A stretch of DNA of 64,000 nt, from the NCBI GenBank assembly GCA_016789105.1, contig JAEURN010000004.1, positions 372,001 through 436,000 of the forward strand. The letters run 5' to 3'. Below the pieces are notes generated by a model, which made no database searches, was not told where the DNA came from, and saw only the letters and a list, made by a program, of their open reading frames with translations. The translations under genes and the position numbers were made by a program. This DNA is from Armatimonadota bacterium (GTDB lineage: Bacteria; Armatimonadota; Fimbriimonadia; Fimbriimonadales; Fimbriimonadaceae). Positions 26,704-36,212 of the stretch are shown piece after piece (positions within the stretch are counted from its first letter, which is position 1; every line of letters begins with the position of its first letter).

Positions 26704-29424
26704 TCAATCGTCGTCGCCGTCGTCATCAGGCCCGGAAGTGCCTTTGGTCGGCCGGCTCCGAAGCCATTTGATGAATTCCGGGTCATCCATGGCCTGAACC
26801 GGCCGGTTGTACCGCTTCAAGAACCGGGGGTCATCCGGATCAGCGGTCTTTTCGGGGACGAACACCCGGGGGTCGGTGGGGACGGCCTTGTAGGGCGTGA
26901 AGTCCGGCTTGTCGGTGAACATGTCGTCCAGCGGGGTCGCCACCGCATCAAACATGTTGTTGGGGCCCAGGCCGAAGATCGAATAGATCGTCCGGATGAT
27001 GCTCATGATGCTCGTGTGGTCGTGGCTAACGTAGTTGTGTTTGGCCCACGGCGAGATCACCTGAACAAAACTCCGGTGGCGGTCCACGTGGTCGTTGTCT
27101 CCGCCAGAGTCGTCTTGGGTCACAAAAATCGCCATGTTCTTCCACTCGGGCCGGTGCGATAGGAACTCGACAATTCGGCCGAGGGCCAGGTCGTTATCGG
27201 CCATGAAGCTGGCCACGTAGGGATACCCCTCGTTCGGTCGGGCACCGGATCCGTGGTCGTTGCAGATCGCAATGTTCATGAACTGCGGCAATCCCTGGCC
27301 CTTGCTAAAGTACATCTTTTGCAGGTCTTCTTGGAACCATTGGGCGCGGGCAATGTCGGGGATGTTGTTGTTGTAGGCGGGGAATTCAAAGCACGTGTGG
27401 TCGAACAGCACCTTGGGCATGGGCATGTTCATGGGATAGATGGTTCCCGTTTTGGAGACGTCGTGGGCCTCGTCGGTCTGAGGGAGTTCGTAACCTTCGC
27501 CATAGTTCCGAAACGTGATGCCGTTCCTGTCGAGGTGTTCGAACATCGACCCGTTTTCCAAGTAGTCCTCGGGGATTTGGGAGCCGTCGGAACCGAAGCT
27601 GACCATGCGGCCTGGCGTCTTGTTGTCGTTGCGGAAGTTCCAACCCGCATAGAACACGCGGCTGGTCCACAGGCTGGGATAGACGCCGACAAGCCACCGG
27701 TGCCCGTCTCCCGAGGCTTGGGGTTCCATATAAAAGTTGTCACTGATGGCAAATTGCTCGGCCAGGACGATGTGGTTGGGCATGATGGGGATGCGTTCTT
27801 CCTTCCCCCGTTCGCGAACCCAACCGGTTTGCCCGAATTCGGCATAGCTCGGTTCGCCTTTTGCGCCGGCGAGGTTGCCAAAGATGCCATCAAAGGTGTG
27901 GTTTTCTTTAGTGATGAAGACCACATATTTAATTTGTTCGCTGGGCTTGCCGGGTTGGTTGGGGATCACCGGGTTGACGGGCCTCGGCCGCTTGATGAGC
28001 CCATTGTTCTGCAACACGGCTTTTGTCGGGCCGGAGTAGTCGCCGGGGATCGGGACGATGTTGATCATGCCCGGCATATCCGGCAGTCCGTGGCGTTCGT
28101 CACCAGGTTGGCGGGGGTTCAGGGGGCCGCGGGGGCCGCGGCCCAATCCCTTTTGGGTCGCGATGACGAGGCTTTTGGCGTCGGGGGTCAGCCGCACTTG
28201 CATTGGGAACCAGCCGGTCGGCAAATACCCTTTAACTCGCCGGGCTTTGAGGTCGACCGCCGCCACGGCGTTGAGGCCGCTGCAACACACATAGAGCATC
28301 CCCGACTTAGCGTCAAATGCCATGCCACTGGGGATCGCCCCTCGGAGCCCGGCAAGTTCGGCGACCGGTGCCAGCCGGATTTGCGCCAATGATTTAAGCG
28401 ACTTGGGGTCAAAAAGTTGAACGGTGTCGTTGTTGGCGTTGCTAACAACGATGCCTAAGGCCGTGACGATGACGGCATTGGGCGAGCTCCCGCCGACCGC
28501 CTTGCCTGCGCTGGTTGGGGCGTGGATCAGCAGCCCGGTTTTTGCCGAAGCCTTGAGCTTGGGAGCCCGGGAATTGGCCAACGTGTAGGCAAAAAGGGAG
28601 TGGGCATCGGCCACGTAGGGGGAGCCCAGTCCGGGAATTTGTCGGCCTTCTTTGTCGACCCCCATTTCCGATTCTTTGCTCGGAAATGCAAAGGCTGGTT
28701 CATCCAAACCTCCGGGTCGTCCCTCACCCGGCCGTGGGGCGGGAATGCTGGAATAGTTAAAGATGCCAATGTTTGCCACGAACAGCTGCTTGGTGGCCCG
28801 ATCCATCGCGATGGCGTAGGGCTCTCGGCCGGCCGGCGTGCGTGCGATTTCCTTCATCGATTTGTAATCAATGGTCACGACATCCTGGTAGGCGATGTCC
28901 ACGCCGTAAGCGAGTCCCTTTTGGGCGTCGATGACCAGGTCGTTGATGTAGGGGTAAGGGTGGTCGTCGGTTTTGAGGTTGATGTAGCCTTTAGAAACCC
29001 ATGTGCCCGATGCCAGGACTTCGATTTGGTAACTGTCGCCGAGTGAGATGAGGAGATCGCCGTTGGGAAGGAACGATCCGGCCGGGGCGAGGTTCTTCTT
29101 CAGAACGACTTTCCGCTCGCCTGTTTTCAAGTTGTGGATGGTCAAACCGGCGTCGTCAAATCCAACGGCATAGGTTCCATCGGGGCTGACGAGGACGTTC
29201 CACAAGTCGGAATTGCTGTACACCCTCTTTCCAAGAGGGGTTAGGTACCTTCCATTCGGCAGAACGGTCACCCCCCCTGGCACGACCCGCGCATATTCGC
29301 TGGCAGCGGGCGCGGTGTATAACGATAGCGCCTTGGGTTGGGCATTCAGCGACAATGCAAAAATTGCGGGGAGCATAGCCACAGTTTGTCGCCAGCCATC
29401 CCCTGCTTCGCCACCTGTTGCCAA
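26704..29424 (-). CDS. Secreted beta-propeller/phosphoesterase (alkaline-phosphatase superfamily)
   Basis: A large exported protein, 906 residues from the TTG at 29424. The N-terminal half (about residues 50-450) is a beta-propeller with YVTN-type repeats (INDLVIDAQKGLAYGVD, PYAIAMDRATKQLFVANIG, PSGMAFDAKSGMLYVCCSGLNAVAAVDL). The C-terminal half is a phosphoesterase domain (YVVFITKENHTFDGIFG with the metal/nucleophile region, then AEQFAISDNFYMEPQASGDGHRW, TQDDSGGDNDHVDRHRSFVQVISPWAKHNYVSHDHTS), related to acid phosphatase/phospholipase C. The start is unsure: ATG at 29376 gives a neat signal peptide (LPAIFALSLNA) and lies 6 bases after CAAACT. Its acidic tail ends DDDGDDD. Probably co-transcribed with the upstream GH26-like gene (21-base gap). 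Confidence 0.85.
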   Translation of the reverse strand: MATGGEAGDGWRQTVAMLPAIFALSLNAQPKALSLYTAPAASEYARVVPGGVTVLPNGRYLTPLGKRVYSNSDLWNVLVSPDGTYAVGFDDAGLTIHNLKTGERKVVLKKNLAPAGSFLPNGDLLISLGDSYQIEVLASGTWVSKGYINLKTDDHPYPYINDLVIDAQKGLAYGVDIAYQDVVTIDYKSMKEIARTPAGREPYAIAMDRATKQLFVANIGIFNYSSIPAPRPGEGRPGGLDEPAFAFPSKESEMGVDKEGRQIPGLGSPYVADAHSLFAYTLANSRAPKLKASAKTGLLIHAPTSAGKAVGGSSPNAVIVTALGIVVSNANNDTVQLFDPKSLKSLAQIRLAPVAELAGLRGAIPSGMAFDAKSGMLYVCCSGLNAVAAVDLKARRVKGYLPTGWFPMQVRLTPDAKSLVIATQKGLGRGPRGPLNPRQPGDERHGLPDMPGMINIVPIPGDYSGPTKAVLQNNGLIKRPRPVNPVIPNQPGKPSEQIKYVVFITKENHTFDGIFGNLAGAKGEPSYAEFGQTGWVRERGKEERIPIMPNHIVLAEQFAISDNFYMEPQASGDGHRWLVGVYPSLWTSRVFYAGWNFRNDNKTPGRMVSFGSDGSQIPEDYLENGSMFEHLDRNGITFRNYGEGYELPQTDEAHDVSKTGTIYPMNMPMPKVLFDHTCFEFPAYNNNIPDIARAQWFQEDLQKMYFSKGQGLPQFMNIAICNDHGSGARPNEGYPYVASFMADNDLALGRIVEFLSHRPEWKNMAIFVTQDDSGGDNDHVDRHRSFVQVISPWAKHNYVSHDHTSIMSIIRTIYSIFGLGPNNMFDAVATPLDDMFTDKPDFTPYKAVPTDPRVFVPEKTADPDDPRFLKRYNRPVQAMDDPEFIKWLRSRPTKGTSGPDDDGDDD

Positions 29425-29445
29425 ACTGTTAACGGTTTGATAACA

Positions 29446-30831
29446 TCAAGGATTGCGGACGGCGACGTCGACCGATGCCTGGCCGATCAGCTTCCCAGAG
29501 ATTTCGGCCCTGAGCTCCAGTTTGTGGGTGCCGTTGGTGAGTTTCGTGGTGTCCAGGTCAAACCCCCAATCATCTTTGACAGAGGCGATATACAACTTCT
29601 TCCCATCGACAATGAAGTGCATTTTGGCCTTTCCGGTACCGTCTTCCACCCATCCGCTCAGCCGGACGGTTCCGGTGAGCACTTGGCCATTGACGACCCG
29701 CATCGGGGATTTGGGATAGAGGGGCGGGGCCTTGTCTCCGCTCACGGGGATGGCGACCATCGAGTGGGCAAGGTAGCCGGATTGGTCGGCGGCTTCGGAT
29801 AGAAAGTAATCCTGGCCAACCAACCGGCGGTAGAGGTCAAGCACTTCGCGGTTCTGCGTGACGGCGTAATTGTTGTTCTTTCGGTGCTCCAGATCCAGGT
29901 TGTTGGTGTTGAAGTAATTGATACACTTGACTCTGGGGTAGCGGCGTGGCAGAGATTCATACATCCCTTTGATGGCGCGGACGGCAAAGGCGACGGTCGG
30001 GGAGTTTTCAACGGCGCTGAAGTGGGTGGCCCCAAATTCGCCGACCATAATCGGCTTTGCCTTGGCATAGCGGTCATAAATGTAATCCAGCTTCTCCACT
30101 GGGTGGTCGTGGTAGCCCGGTTGCCCCATTTTTTGGTCGTAATAGGTGACGCTGTAAATGTTCACCCCAACCCAATCGACGGCCGCATCTCCGGGATAGT
30201 ACGTAGCGATGTTGTCGGTCGGGGTGGCGTAGGGGCACCAGACCATGGCGACATTTGGTGCCAATTCGTGCATTTTTCTGGCAACCAGCTGGAACTTTTC
30301 CCGATAAAGTTTTGGGTTGCCGTTGTATTTGACCCACCGGCCGTTCATCTCGCTGGCGAACCGGATGAAGACTGGGGTTCCCGTGCTGGCGAGACCCTTG
30401 GCCAAAGAGGCCAGGTAAGCATCGTCTTTGACCAGATCCAGGCCGCCGTTGGGTTCCAGCGCAATGTGGACGATTTTGCCTTCTCCGCCCAGCTTTTGAA
30501 TCCAGTCGCCGGCCAATGGCCGCCCGTACCCCATGTAATAGAAGTAGGTGGCATGGGGTTTTCCGGTGAGCCGTTCAAACAAATCGGGGATCCGGCGAAC
30601 CTTGCCCGTTTGGTCTGTATACGTGTCGCGGATGGTGTCATCGAGGTCGATGAAGGCGCCGGCATAGCACCCATAACGGGGTTCCAATTTTGCGCCCGTG
30701 AAGTTTGCGGCCGCTTCCCGATCGGTTGGGTACCGATCCGCATAGATCGAAAATCCATCCGCACTGCCGGAGGCCACGCCCGCCAAAGCGAGGCCGGTCT
30801 GCAAAACCAAGGCGGCGGGCATGAAGCGCAT
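29446..30831 (-). CDS. Secreted GH26-like (beta-mannanase-type) glycoside hydrolase
   Basis: A 461-residue exported enzyme with a signal peptide (MRFMPAALVLQTGLALAGVASG). The TIM-barrel part carries the GH26 pattern: FIRFASEMNGRW (about residue 155) with the acid/base Glu, MVWCPYATP, VDWVGVNIYS and MVGEFGAT (about residue 268) with the nucleophile Glu. A C-terminal beta domain (about 375-461: TVRLSGWVEDGTGKAKMHFIVDGK...) resembles bacterial Ig-like modules. Typical substrates are mannans or mixed-linkage glucans; here the exact activity is not deducible. It lies 10 bases after the MATE-like transporter and 21 bases before the phosphoesterase, as part of one minus-strand run. Confidence 0.83.
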   Translation of the reverse strand: MRFMPAALVLQTGLALAGVASGSADGFSIYADRYPTDREAAANFTGAKLEPRYGCYAGAFIDLDDTIRDTYTDQTGKVRRIPDLFERLTGKPHATYFYYMGYGRPLAGDWIQKLGGEGKIVHIALEPNGGLDLVKDDAYLASLAKGLASTGTPVFIRFASEMNGRWVKYNGNPKLYREKFQLVARKMHELAPNVAMVWCPYATPTDNIATYYPGDAAVDWVGVNIYSVTYYDQKMGQPGYHDHPVEKLDYIYDRYAKAKPIMVGEFGATHFSAVENSPTVAFAVRAIKGMYESLPRRYPRVKCINYFNTNNLDLEHRKNNNYAVTQNREVLDLYRRLVGQDYFLSEAADQSGYLAHSMVAIPVSGDKAPPLYPKSPMRVVNGQVLTGTVRLSGWVEDGTGKAKMHFIVDGKKLYIASVKDDWGFDLDTTKLTNGTHKLELRAEISGKLIGQASVDVAVRNP

Positions 30832-30841
30832 CGGGACTGTT

Positions 30842-32212
30842 TTATACCCCGGGTTCCGTTTGCGCCTGACTCAGGTCCGGCCCCAGGGGAGGCTTTCTGG
30901 CCGAGCGGGCCCAAGTTCCGGCAAGGATGGCAAGTTCCACTCCCGAATACGAGAGCACTCCCAGCGCCCCGACGACCACTCCGGGGAGGCTGGTCTTCAA
31001 TCCGGCTTGCAACACCAAACCCATGGCGGCCAAACCAACCAAGATTGCGGCCATACGGGCCGACGTGATGTGGTGCGCCGTCAACATCCCCCGGAAAAAC
31101 GATTGGGCACTCACCAGCAGCGGAAGGGGGGATGTCCAAAGAAAAGCGATGGATGCCTGATTGGCAACTTCAGGTTTTGAATGGTAGGCGGTTTCAAAAA
31201 TCCAACGGTCGAGCCCGGTGACGTGGGTGGCGAGCATGCCCCCGCTTAACGCCCCGCCAACGGCGAGGCAGAACATGGCGATGGTGCGCTCGTCGCCGGG
31301 CCGGTATCGGGCAATGACGGCCTCGGGGAGGGCGAATGTGGCGGTTTCGAATAGCCAGGCAACCGTTCCGGCGACTTGCCAGGCTGCCATCGCGATGATT
31401 GGATCGGCCGTTTGGTTCAGCGCCCGGGCCATCAAGAAGGGCGTTGTGAGCATCAGCAACGTGCTTGCCGTGAGTGGGAGGTGGAACCGGAACAGCTTGG
31501 CAAGACCCATCGGCGGCTCGCCACGGTCGTCAGGGAGGGCATGGATCACCTTGGCGGAAGCGAAGTGGATATAAAGGGCTTCGGCAAAGACCGCGGCGGC
31601 GAAGGCGGCACCAACCACGGACATTCCCGAAAGGGCTTTGCTCAGGTAAAGCCCGCCACCGACCAGGGCCGTTGTCACGACGCGGATGAGGGTGCCGATG
31701 GAGATGGGGCGGGTGCTTTCGGCCCGGATCATGATGCCTTGCCGATAGCGGCGCCAACCCACGCAAGCCGCCCAAAGGGGCATCCAGAAAAGTCCGTCCC
31801 GCGCTGCATCGGCCACTTCTGGCTTGTTGCCCATCCATTCGACGGCGACGACATGGTAGGCCGGTGTGAAGACGACCAGGGAGTGAACCACAGCCACCCA
31901 GAGCATGAGAATGCCCGCAAACTTCGAGATCTGCGCGTAACGGACGCGATCCGTTCCCAGGGTCGTGGCTGTACTCAACAGGTCGATGACAGGGCTTTCT
32001 ACAAGCATGGCAAGACCCCAGACCACCAACACCCCAGCTTGGAGAACTTCGTTTTCCGGCATCAGCCCGATGAGGCCAACCGCGACCTGGCCTTCCCAGC
32101 CCATGAAAAACCAACTTAGGGCAAGGGGCCAATACACTTGCCAAAAGCTTTTCCGCACGGCGCGCCTGGCTTGGCGGAAATCAGCCGCTGGGATTACGGG
32201 ATCGGCGGCCAT
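30842..32212 (-). CDS. MATE/MOP-like polytopic membrane transporter
   Basis: A 456-residue integral membrane protein with about 12 hydrophobic segments (for example WPLALSWFFMGWEGQVAVGLIGL and MLVESPVIDLLSTATTL near the N-terminus). The ALSWFFMGWEG...PVIDLLSTATTLG region and the overall two-fold layout resemble the MATE/MOP flippase superfamily, including ANKH-like members; residue-level proof is lacking. The substrate is unknown. It heads a run with the GH26-like and phosphoesterase genes and lies 38 bases after crtB; TACCGT ends 6 bases before the ATG, so it may have its own promoter. Confidence 0.6.
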   Translation of the reverse strand: MAADPVIPAADFRQARRAVRKSFWQVYWPLALSWFFMGWEGQVAVGLIGLMPENEVLQAGVLVVWGLAMLVESPVIDLLSTATTLGTDRVRYAQISKFAGILMLWVAVVHSLVVFTPAYHVVAVEWMGNKPEVADAARDGLFWMPLWAACVGWRRYRQGIMIRAESTRPISIGTLIRVVTTALVGGGLYLSKALSGMSVVGAAFAAAVFAEALYIHFASAKVIHALPDDRGEPPMGLAKLFRFHLPLTASTLLMLTTPFLMARALNQTADPIIAMAAWQVAGTVAWLFETATFALPEAVIARYRPGDERTIAMFCLAVGGALSGGMLATHVTGLDRWIFETAYHSKPEVANQASIAFLWTSPLPLLVSAQSFFRGMLTAHHITSARMAAILVGLAAMGLVLQAGLKTSLPGVVVGALGVLSYSGVELAILAGTWARSARKPPLGPDLSQAQTEPGV

Positions 32213-32250
32213 CGGTCAACGGTACCGGTTCAAGGCTATCTCCCCGGGGA

Positions 32251-33159
32251 TTATGGCGAGAGGAATGCCGCCGGATCGGCGGCAACGCGCAAGGCAATGC
32301 CGATCTTTTCCCACTTGGTCGTCCGGGCTCTGCCGGCAAAGGGGTTGAGCCCTTGTTCCGCTAACTTGTCAAGAATCTTGGAGTAAAGGATTCGGGCCAG
32401 GAGTACGGGCTTTTGCCCTTCGGCCGGCAATGTTGCGATTCCTTGGTCGGATAACCGGTAGAGGGTTTTGGCCCGGTCGGTTTGGAACTCCATGAATGCC
32501 TTAAAATTACGGTCGAACTCGCGCCGGGCGATTTGTGCGGGGTCGACGTTGAAGGCGGCGAGCTCGTCGAGAGGCATGTAAATCCGCTGCCGGTCGCGCC
32601 AATCTTCATCGATGTCCCGCAAGAAGTTGGTGAGTTGCATGGCCTCGCCAAGAGTTTTGGCGGCCTGGTATTGGCTCCCGGAATGGTTGGGCACCATGAG
32701 TTGGAGCATCATCACCCCAACGGCGGCGGCAGATCCGCGCATATAGGTTTGGAGTTCGGCGTAATCCCCGTATGTGCTCTTGCGGACATCGGTCTCCATA
32801 GCGGAAATGAAGACGGCCGCCTCGCAAGGGCTGACGGTTGTGGAGTTGACCGTGTCCACAAAAGCACGCATGACAGGGTGGTCTGGCCGGATACCTTCAG
32901 TGCCTTGTCGGAGCTGCCTTCTCCAGTCGGCCAGGAGTGCCAGCTGCTCATCTTGGCTGGTGCCACCGGGGTTGTCGACCCATTCATCCGGAACCCGGAC
33001 GAATCCATAGACGGCGTGGGTGTGCCGCCGCAAGGGTTCTGGGAACCGTTGAGTGGCGAAAAAGTAAGTGGTGCCGTGTTTGCGGTGGAGACGTCGGCAT
33101 TCCGCATGGTCTGCCGGTGTTGCAAACGAGGTTTGGACAACGGCACTCATTTGCGCCAT
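32251..33159 (-). CDS. crtB: Phytoene/squalene synthase family protein
   Basis: A 302-residue head-to-head prenyl transferase. The first Asp-rich site is seen in YGFVRVPDEWVDNPG (variant of the D-x3-D motif), the second as LTNFLRDIDEDWRDRQRIYMPLDEL, with the conserved MLQLM and QAAKTLGEAMQLTN helix before it. In this context (next to a CrtI-type desaturase and CruF) the product is most likely phytoene from two geranylgeranyl diphosphates. ATG at 33159 is chosen over upstream options because of the good GGGGGG ribosome site 6 bases before it. It overlaps the end of the acyltransferase gene by 13 bases. Confidence 0.9.
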   Translation of the reverse strand: MAQMSAVVQTSFATPADHAECRRLHRKHGTTYFFATQRFPEPLRRHTHAVYGFVRVPDEWVDNPGGTSQDEQLALLADWRRQLRQGTEGIRPDHPVMRAFVDTVNSTTVSPCEAAVFISAMETDVRKSTYGDYAELQTYMRGSAAAVGVMMLQLMVPNHSGSQYQAAKTLGEAMQLTNFLRDIDEDWRDRQRIYMPLDELAAFNVDPAQIARREFDRNFKAFMEFQTDRAKTLYRLSDQGIATLPAEGQKPVLLARILYSKILDKLAEQGLNPFAGRARTTKWEKIGIALRVAADPAAFLSP

Positions 33160-33854
33160 TGAGACCCCCCGGGAGCCCGCCGCACATCCCACCGTTCGTT
33201 GACGTCTTTGGTGCCGTCTGCCAAGACCTGGAAGCCTTCACCGTTTCCCGACACGTCCTGCCTGGCGATGTGGCGGTCGAGTTCGGACAAAGTGGCGCAC
33301 AGGGCTTCGCGGGTCGGATCCCGCGGGTCGCCTTCGGACTGGACCGGAACCCCGACCATCACGAATGCTTCTGGCCTTTCATGGATCCCCATCCGATACC
33401 GGATCGCCACGGGGACGACGGCCGCCTGGGGCACATGCTTGGCAACCGTTGCCAGGGATTTGCCCAAGGGCAAAATGCCAGGGCCCGAGTGCAACCGGCC
33501 TTCTGCGAACAGGACGAGGCTCGCCTGCTGGGAGTTCATCAACCGGATGGTTGAACGAATCGTCTTGGCACGGGCCGACGCATCGTCGTTTGGGAAGGGC
33601 AATCCGCCGATGGCAGCGAAAGCGGGGAACGCGCCGAACTCCTCAATCCAGTCGAGACTGGGCAATCCGAGTGCTTTGACCAAATGGTACATCAGGTAGC
33701 CGTCGTGCCATCCGTTGTGGTTGGCGACAAAGATGCAGGGGGCCGCCAAGGGTTGCCGGGGCGGGATCCACAACACATGCCGGAACCTCTGCCGGACCGC
33801 CCGTCTGACCATATTTCCCACGGCCCGCCCCAAAATGCCCCGCTCTTGGTTCAT
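33147..33854 (-). CDS. PlsC-type acyltransferase in the carotenoid cluster
   Basis: A 235-residue lysophospholipid acyltransferase-family protein. The catalytic NHNGWHD (the H-x4-D box, about residues 45-51), PFPNDD, and FAEGRLHSG (the EG box, about 116) are present. PlsC enzymes move acyl groups to glycerol-phosphate, but copies inside carotenoid clusters can acylate the sugar of carotenoid glycosides. The gene starts inside the crtI stop (ATGA) and overlaps crtB, so it is firmly in the pigment operon, supporting the second role as inference. Confidence 0.82.
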   Translation of the reverse strand: MNQERGILGRAVGNMVRRAVRQRFRHVLWIPPRQPLAAPCIFVANHNGWHDGYLMYHLVKALGLPSLDWIEEFGAFPAFAAIGGLPFPNDDASARAKTIRSTIRLMNSQQASLVLFAEGRLHSGPGILPLGKSLATVAKHVPQAAVVPVAIRYRMGIHERPEAFVMVGVPVQSEGDPRDPTREALCATLSELDRHIARQDVSGNGEGFQVLADGTKDVNERWDVRRAPGGSQWRK

Positions 33855-35338
33855 GGTGTGGCCCCCATGGCTGGATTGGGCTCCACTCCAGGCGCGATTT
33901 GCCCGTCGAGCACCAAGCGTTGTTCCAGCAATTCCGCTGAAATCAACACCATGGGCAACCCGTTTCCCGGTGCGGTTGACGCGCCGACATAGTAGAGGTT
34001 CTTTTGAGAACGGCTCCGGTTGCGCGGGCGGAAAAATGCGCTTTGGAACAGGTCGTGGCTAATGCCAAACGCGGCGCCTTGGTCAAGGGCGAGCTCAGAA
34101 TGCCAGTCCCGCGGGGTGCGTTCTTTGACTTGGCGCACAAGGCCAGGGTCGAACGATGAGATCTCGGCAAGGCGTGCAAATGCCTTTTGCTTCAATGTCT
34201 CGGCATCATCGTCCGACCAATCATGGTCGAGGTTCGGAGCTGGGATCAAGATAAACAGGTTAGAGCTCCCCTCCGGTGCGCATTGGGGGTCCGTTTTACA
34301 ACTGACCGAGCAATAGAACGCCGGGTCATCCGGAAGCTCGAGCCGGGTGAAAAGCGATTCGAAATTCCCGCGGTAATCGGCGCCGAAGACGACGTTGTGG
34401 TGAAGCAGCTCGGGGAGTGCCCCGGCATAATCGATATAGAGGCAAAAGGCCGAACAGGAGTTCCTTAGCGGTTTGGGGGCCGCGGCTTTCTCTAATTTCT
34501 TCTGGGTTGTGGGCAGATCGGCGTTTGAAACAACGATATCGGCCAGGAACCGCTCGCCGTTGTCCAGGGTTAGCCCATCGGATTCTATGGAGGCAACCGG
34601 TGTCCGCAGCCGGATTTCTGCCCCCGCCTGTTGGGCAAGCCGCGCCACGGATTCGGAAACCATTGGCAACCCTCCCCGGGGATACCAAATGCCCTCGCCG
34701 TACTCCATGTAGGTCAGCGATCCATAAACCGCGGGGGCATCGTATGGGGAGAGCCCGAGGTACATCGATTGGAAGGTGAAGAGTTGGTGGAGCCTTGGGT
34801 CTTGGAACGTCTGCTCCACGCGTTTTGCCAGGTTGCCCAGCATCCCATGCCTCAGGACCCTGGCCACCTGAGCCGGGTGGATGACATCGAAAGGGGAACG
34901 GTAGTTGTTGCGGACGAAGTTTGGGATGGCAGCCCGGTAGAGTTCGGCGAGCTCGCCCAGGAAACCTGGGTATTTTTCGGCGTCCTGCCGGTTCATCTGC
35001 GACTCGATTTGGGCGACCATCCGGGCAACGTTGGGAGTGCCGTCAAATGGGGGTGCGTTGCGAAAGAACACCCGGTAGCTCGGGTCGCAGAGCGTGAGTT
35101 CCAGGTGGTCTTCCAGTCTCTCGCCGAGGTCGGCGTAGAGTTTCCGGAACGGGTCGAGCATCATCAACAAGGTCGGCCCGCCGTCAAACCGGCAGTCCCC
35201 GACTTGCTCCCTCCGGTTCCGCCCCCCGACTTGGTCGGTTTGTTCAAAAACCGTGACATGGTGGCCTCTGTAAGCCAACCTTGCGGCAGTTGCCAGCCCA
35301 CCGAGCCCGGCCCCGATGACCGCTACCCTCTTACCCAA
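33851..35338 (-). CDS. crtI: Carotenoid desaturase (CrtI family)
   Basis: A 495-residue FAD-dependent amine-oxidase-type desaturase. The N-terminal dinucleotide fold reads [36 protein letters not shown] (residues 6-41), followed by the CrtI-specific FDGGPTLL, the YRVFFRN substrate region, [26 protein letters not shown] in the middle and the C-terminal [24 protein letters not shown]. It should insert double bonds into phytoene to give neurosporene or lycopene. Its start overlaps the cruF end by 8 bases and its stop overlaps the acyltransferase start. Confidence 0.93.
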   Translation of the reverse strand: MGKRVAVIGAGLGGLATAARLAYRGHHVTVFEQTDQVGGRNRREQVGDCRFDGGPTLLMMLDPFRKLYADLGERLEDHLELTLCDPSYRVFFRNAPPFDGTPNVARMVAQIESQMNRQDAEKYPGFLGELAELYRAAIPNFVRNNYRSPFDVIHPAQVARVLRHGMLGNLAKRVEQTFQDPRLHQLFTFQSMYLGLSPYDAPAVYGSLTYMEYGEGIWYPRGGLPMVSESVARLAQQAGAEIRLRTPVASIESDGLTLDNGERFLADIVVSNADLPTTQKKLEKAAAPKPLRNSCSAFCLYIDYAGALPELLHHNVVFGADYRGNFESLFTRLELPDDPAFYCSVSCKTDPQCAPEGSSNLFILIPAPNLDHDWSDDDAETLKQKAFARLAEISSFDPGLVRQVKERTPRDWHSELALDQGAAFGISHDLFQSAFFRPRNRSRSQKNLYYVGASTAPGNGLPMVLISAELLEQRLVLDGQIAPGVEPNPAMGATP

Positions 35339-36158
35339 CCGGAACCTCCGACTTTTTCCGTTGCAAGAGGCCCTTCATGGCCTGGCTGATCCAAAGGTAT
35401 GAAAGGACGGCAACCCCGACGAGAGTCATTCGAGAGTTCCCAACATGGGTGTGGGTAGCGGCAACAGCAGACATGACAACAAGGTGCCCGGCCAAAACCA
35501 GCGTGCCGGCACCAGATTCGATTTTATTCTTCGCGCCGGCGAGCCGGGCCGTTAGCGGCAGGCAGCCGATTGCCGACACGAAAAACCAACCGACGGCATT
35601 TTGCCAAGGGGCAGAAAACCCGTGGGTTGGCCCCCGCCATGTCCAGTATCCGAGCGCATCGACCATGACGGGCTCCATGGCAAAATCGACCGCTGTCGCC
35701 AATAATGCAACGGACAAAACCGAAATCAACCAGGCACGGCGGCTGAACGGTTCGGCGGCTCGGCTGGCGGAAAGGCTGGCCGCACCAACCACCATCGTCC
35801 AAGCCAGGGGGAGCATCAGCGGGAAAAAGTGGTTGCCGGGCATTGGGAGGACGGGGGCCCAAGCTTCATTATAACGGTAAGTTCCAAAGGGAAAACCAGT
35901 ATAGAGACCCAGAAGTTCCGAAAGAATCCCGACGGTGAGGACCGCCCCGAGACCTTGGACAGCGTGGACTTTTCCGATCGCGGAGGCTGCGGCCCGGAAC
36001 ACCGCAAAATTCCCGACTAGGATGATCAAGGCGCTCAAAACCGGGGCGATGATCCCCGGTTGGATCCCCGTCACAAACGTGGCGAAGGTACCGGCAGAAG
36101 CCGACGCCACGAGCACGAGATAGACCTTTTGATCCGTTGATAACCGCATACTGGACAT
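35331..36158 (-). CDS. cruF: Carotenoid 1'-hydratase-type membrane protein (CruF family)
   Basis: A 275-residue polytopic membrane protein with about 7 hydrophobic segments. The CruF family signs are [21 protein letters not shown] (about residues 82-102), [13 protein letters not shown], and [22 protein letters not shown] (about 157-178), with conserved acidic and aromatic residues. CruF hydrates the 1',2' double bond of an acyclic carotenoid end, making the hydroxyl used for glycosylation. It heads the minus-strand carotenoid operon and is divergent from the GT2 gene, 54 bases away. Confidence 0.9.
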   Translation of the reverse strand: MSSMRLSTDQKVYLVLVASASAGTFATFVTGIQPGIIAPVLSALIILVGNFAVFRAAASAIGKVHAVQGLGAVLTVGILSELLGLYTGFPFGTYRYNEAWAPVLPMPGNHFFPLMLPLAWTMVVGAASLSASRAAEPFSRRAWLISVLSVALLATAVDFAMEPVMVDALGYWTWRGPTHGFSAPWQNAVGWFFVSAIGCLPLTARLAGAKNKIESGAGTLVLAGHLVVMSAVAATHTHVGNSRMTLVGVAVLSYLWISQAMKGLLQRKKSEVPVG

Positions 36159-36200
36159 CAGATGAATACGACTTGGAAGGATACTGCCTCAGCCACCAGC

Positions 36201-36206
36201 TAGAAT
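36201..36206 (+). promoter_or_regulatory. -10 element TAGAAT, leaderless type
   Basis: TAGAAT ends 6 bases before the ATG at 36213 in the 54-base region between cruF and the GT2 gene. Confidence 0.6.
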
Positions 36207-36212
36207 TGTCCT

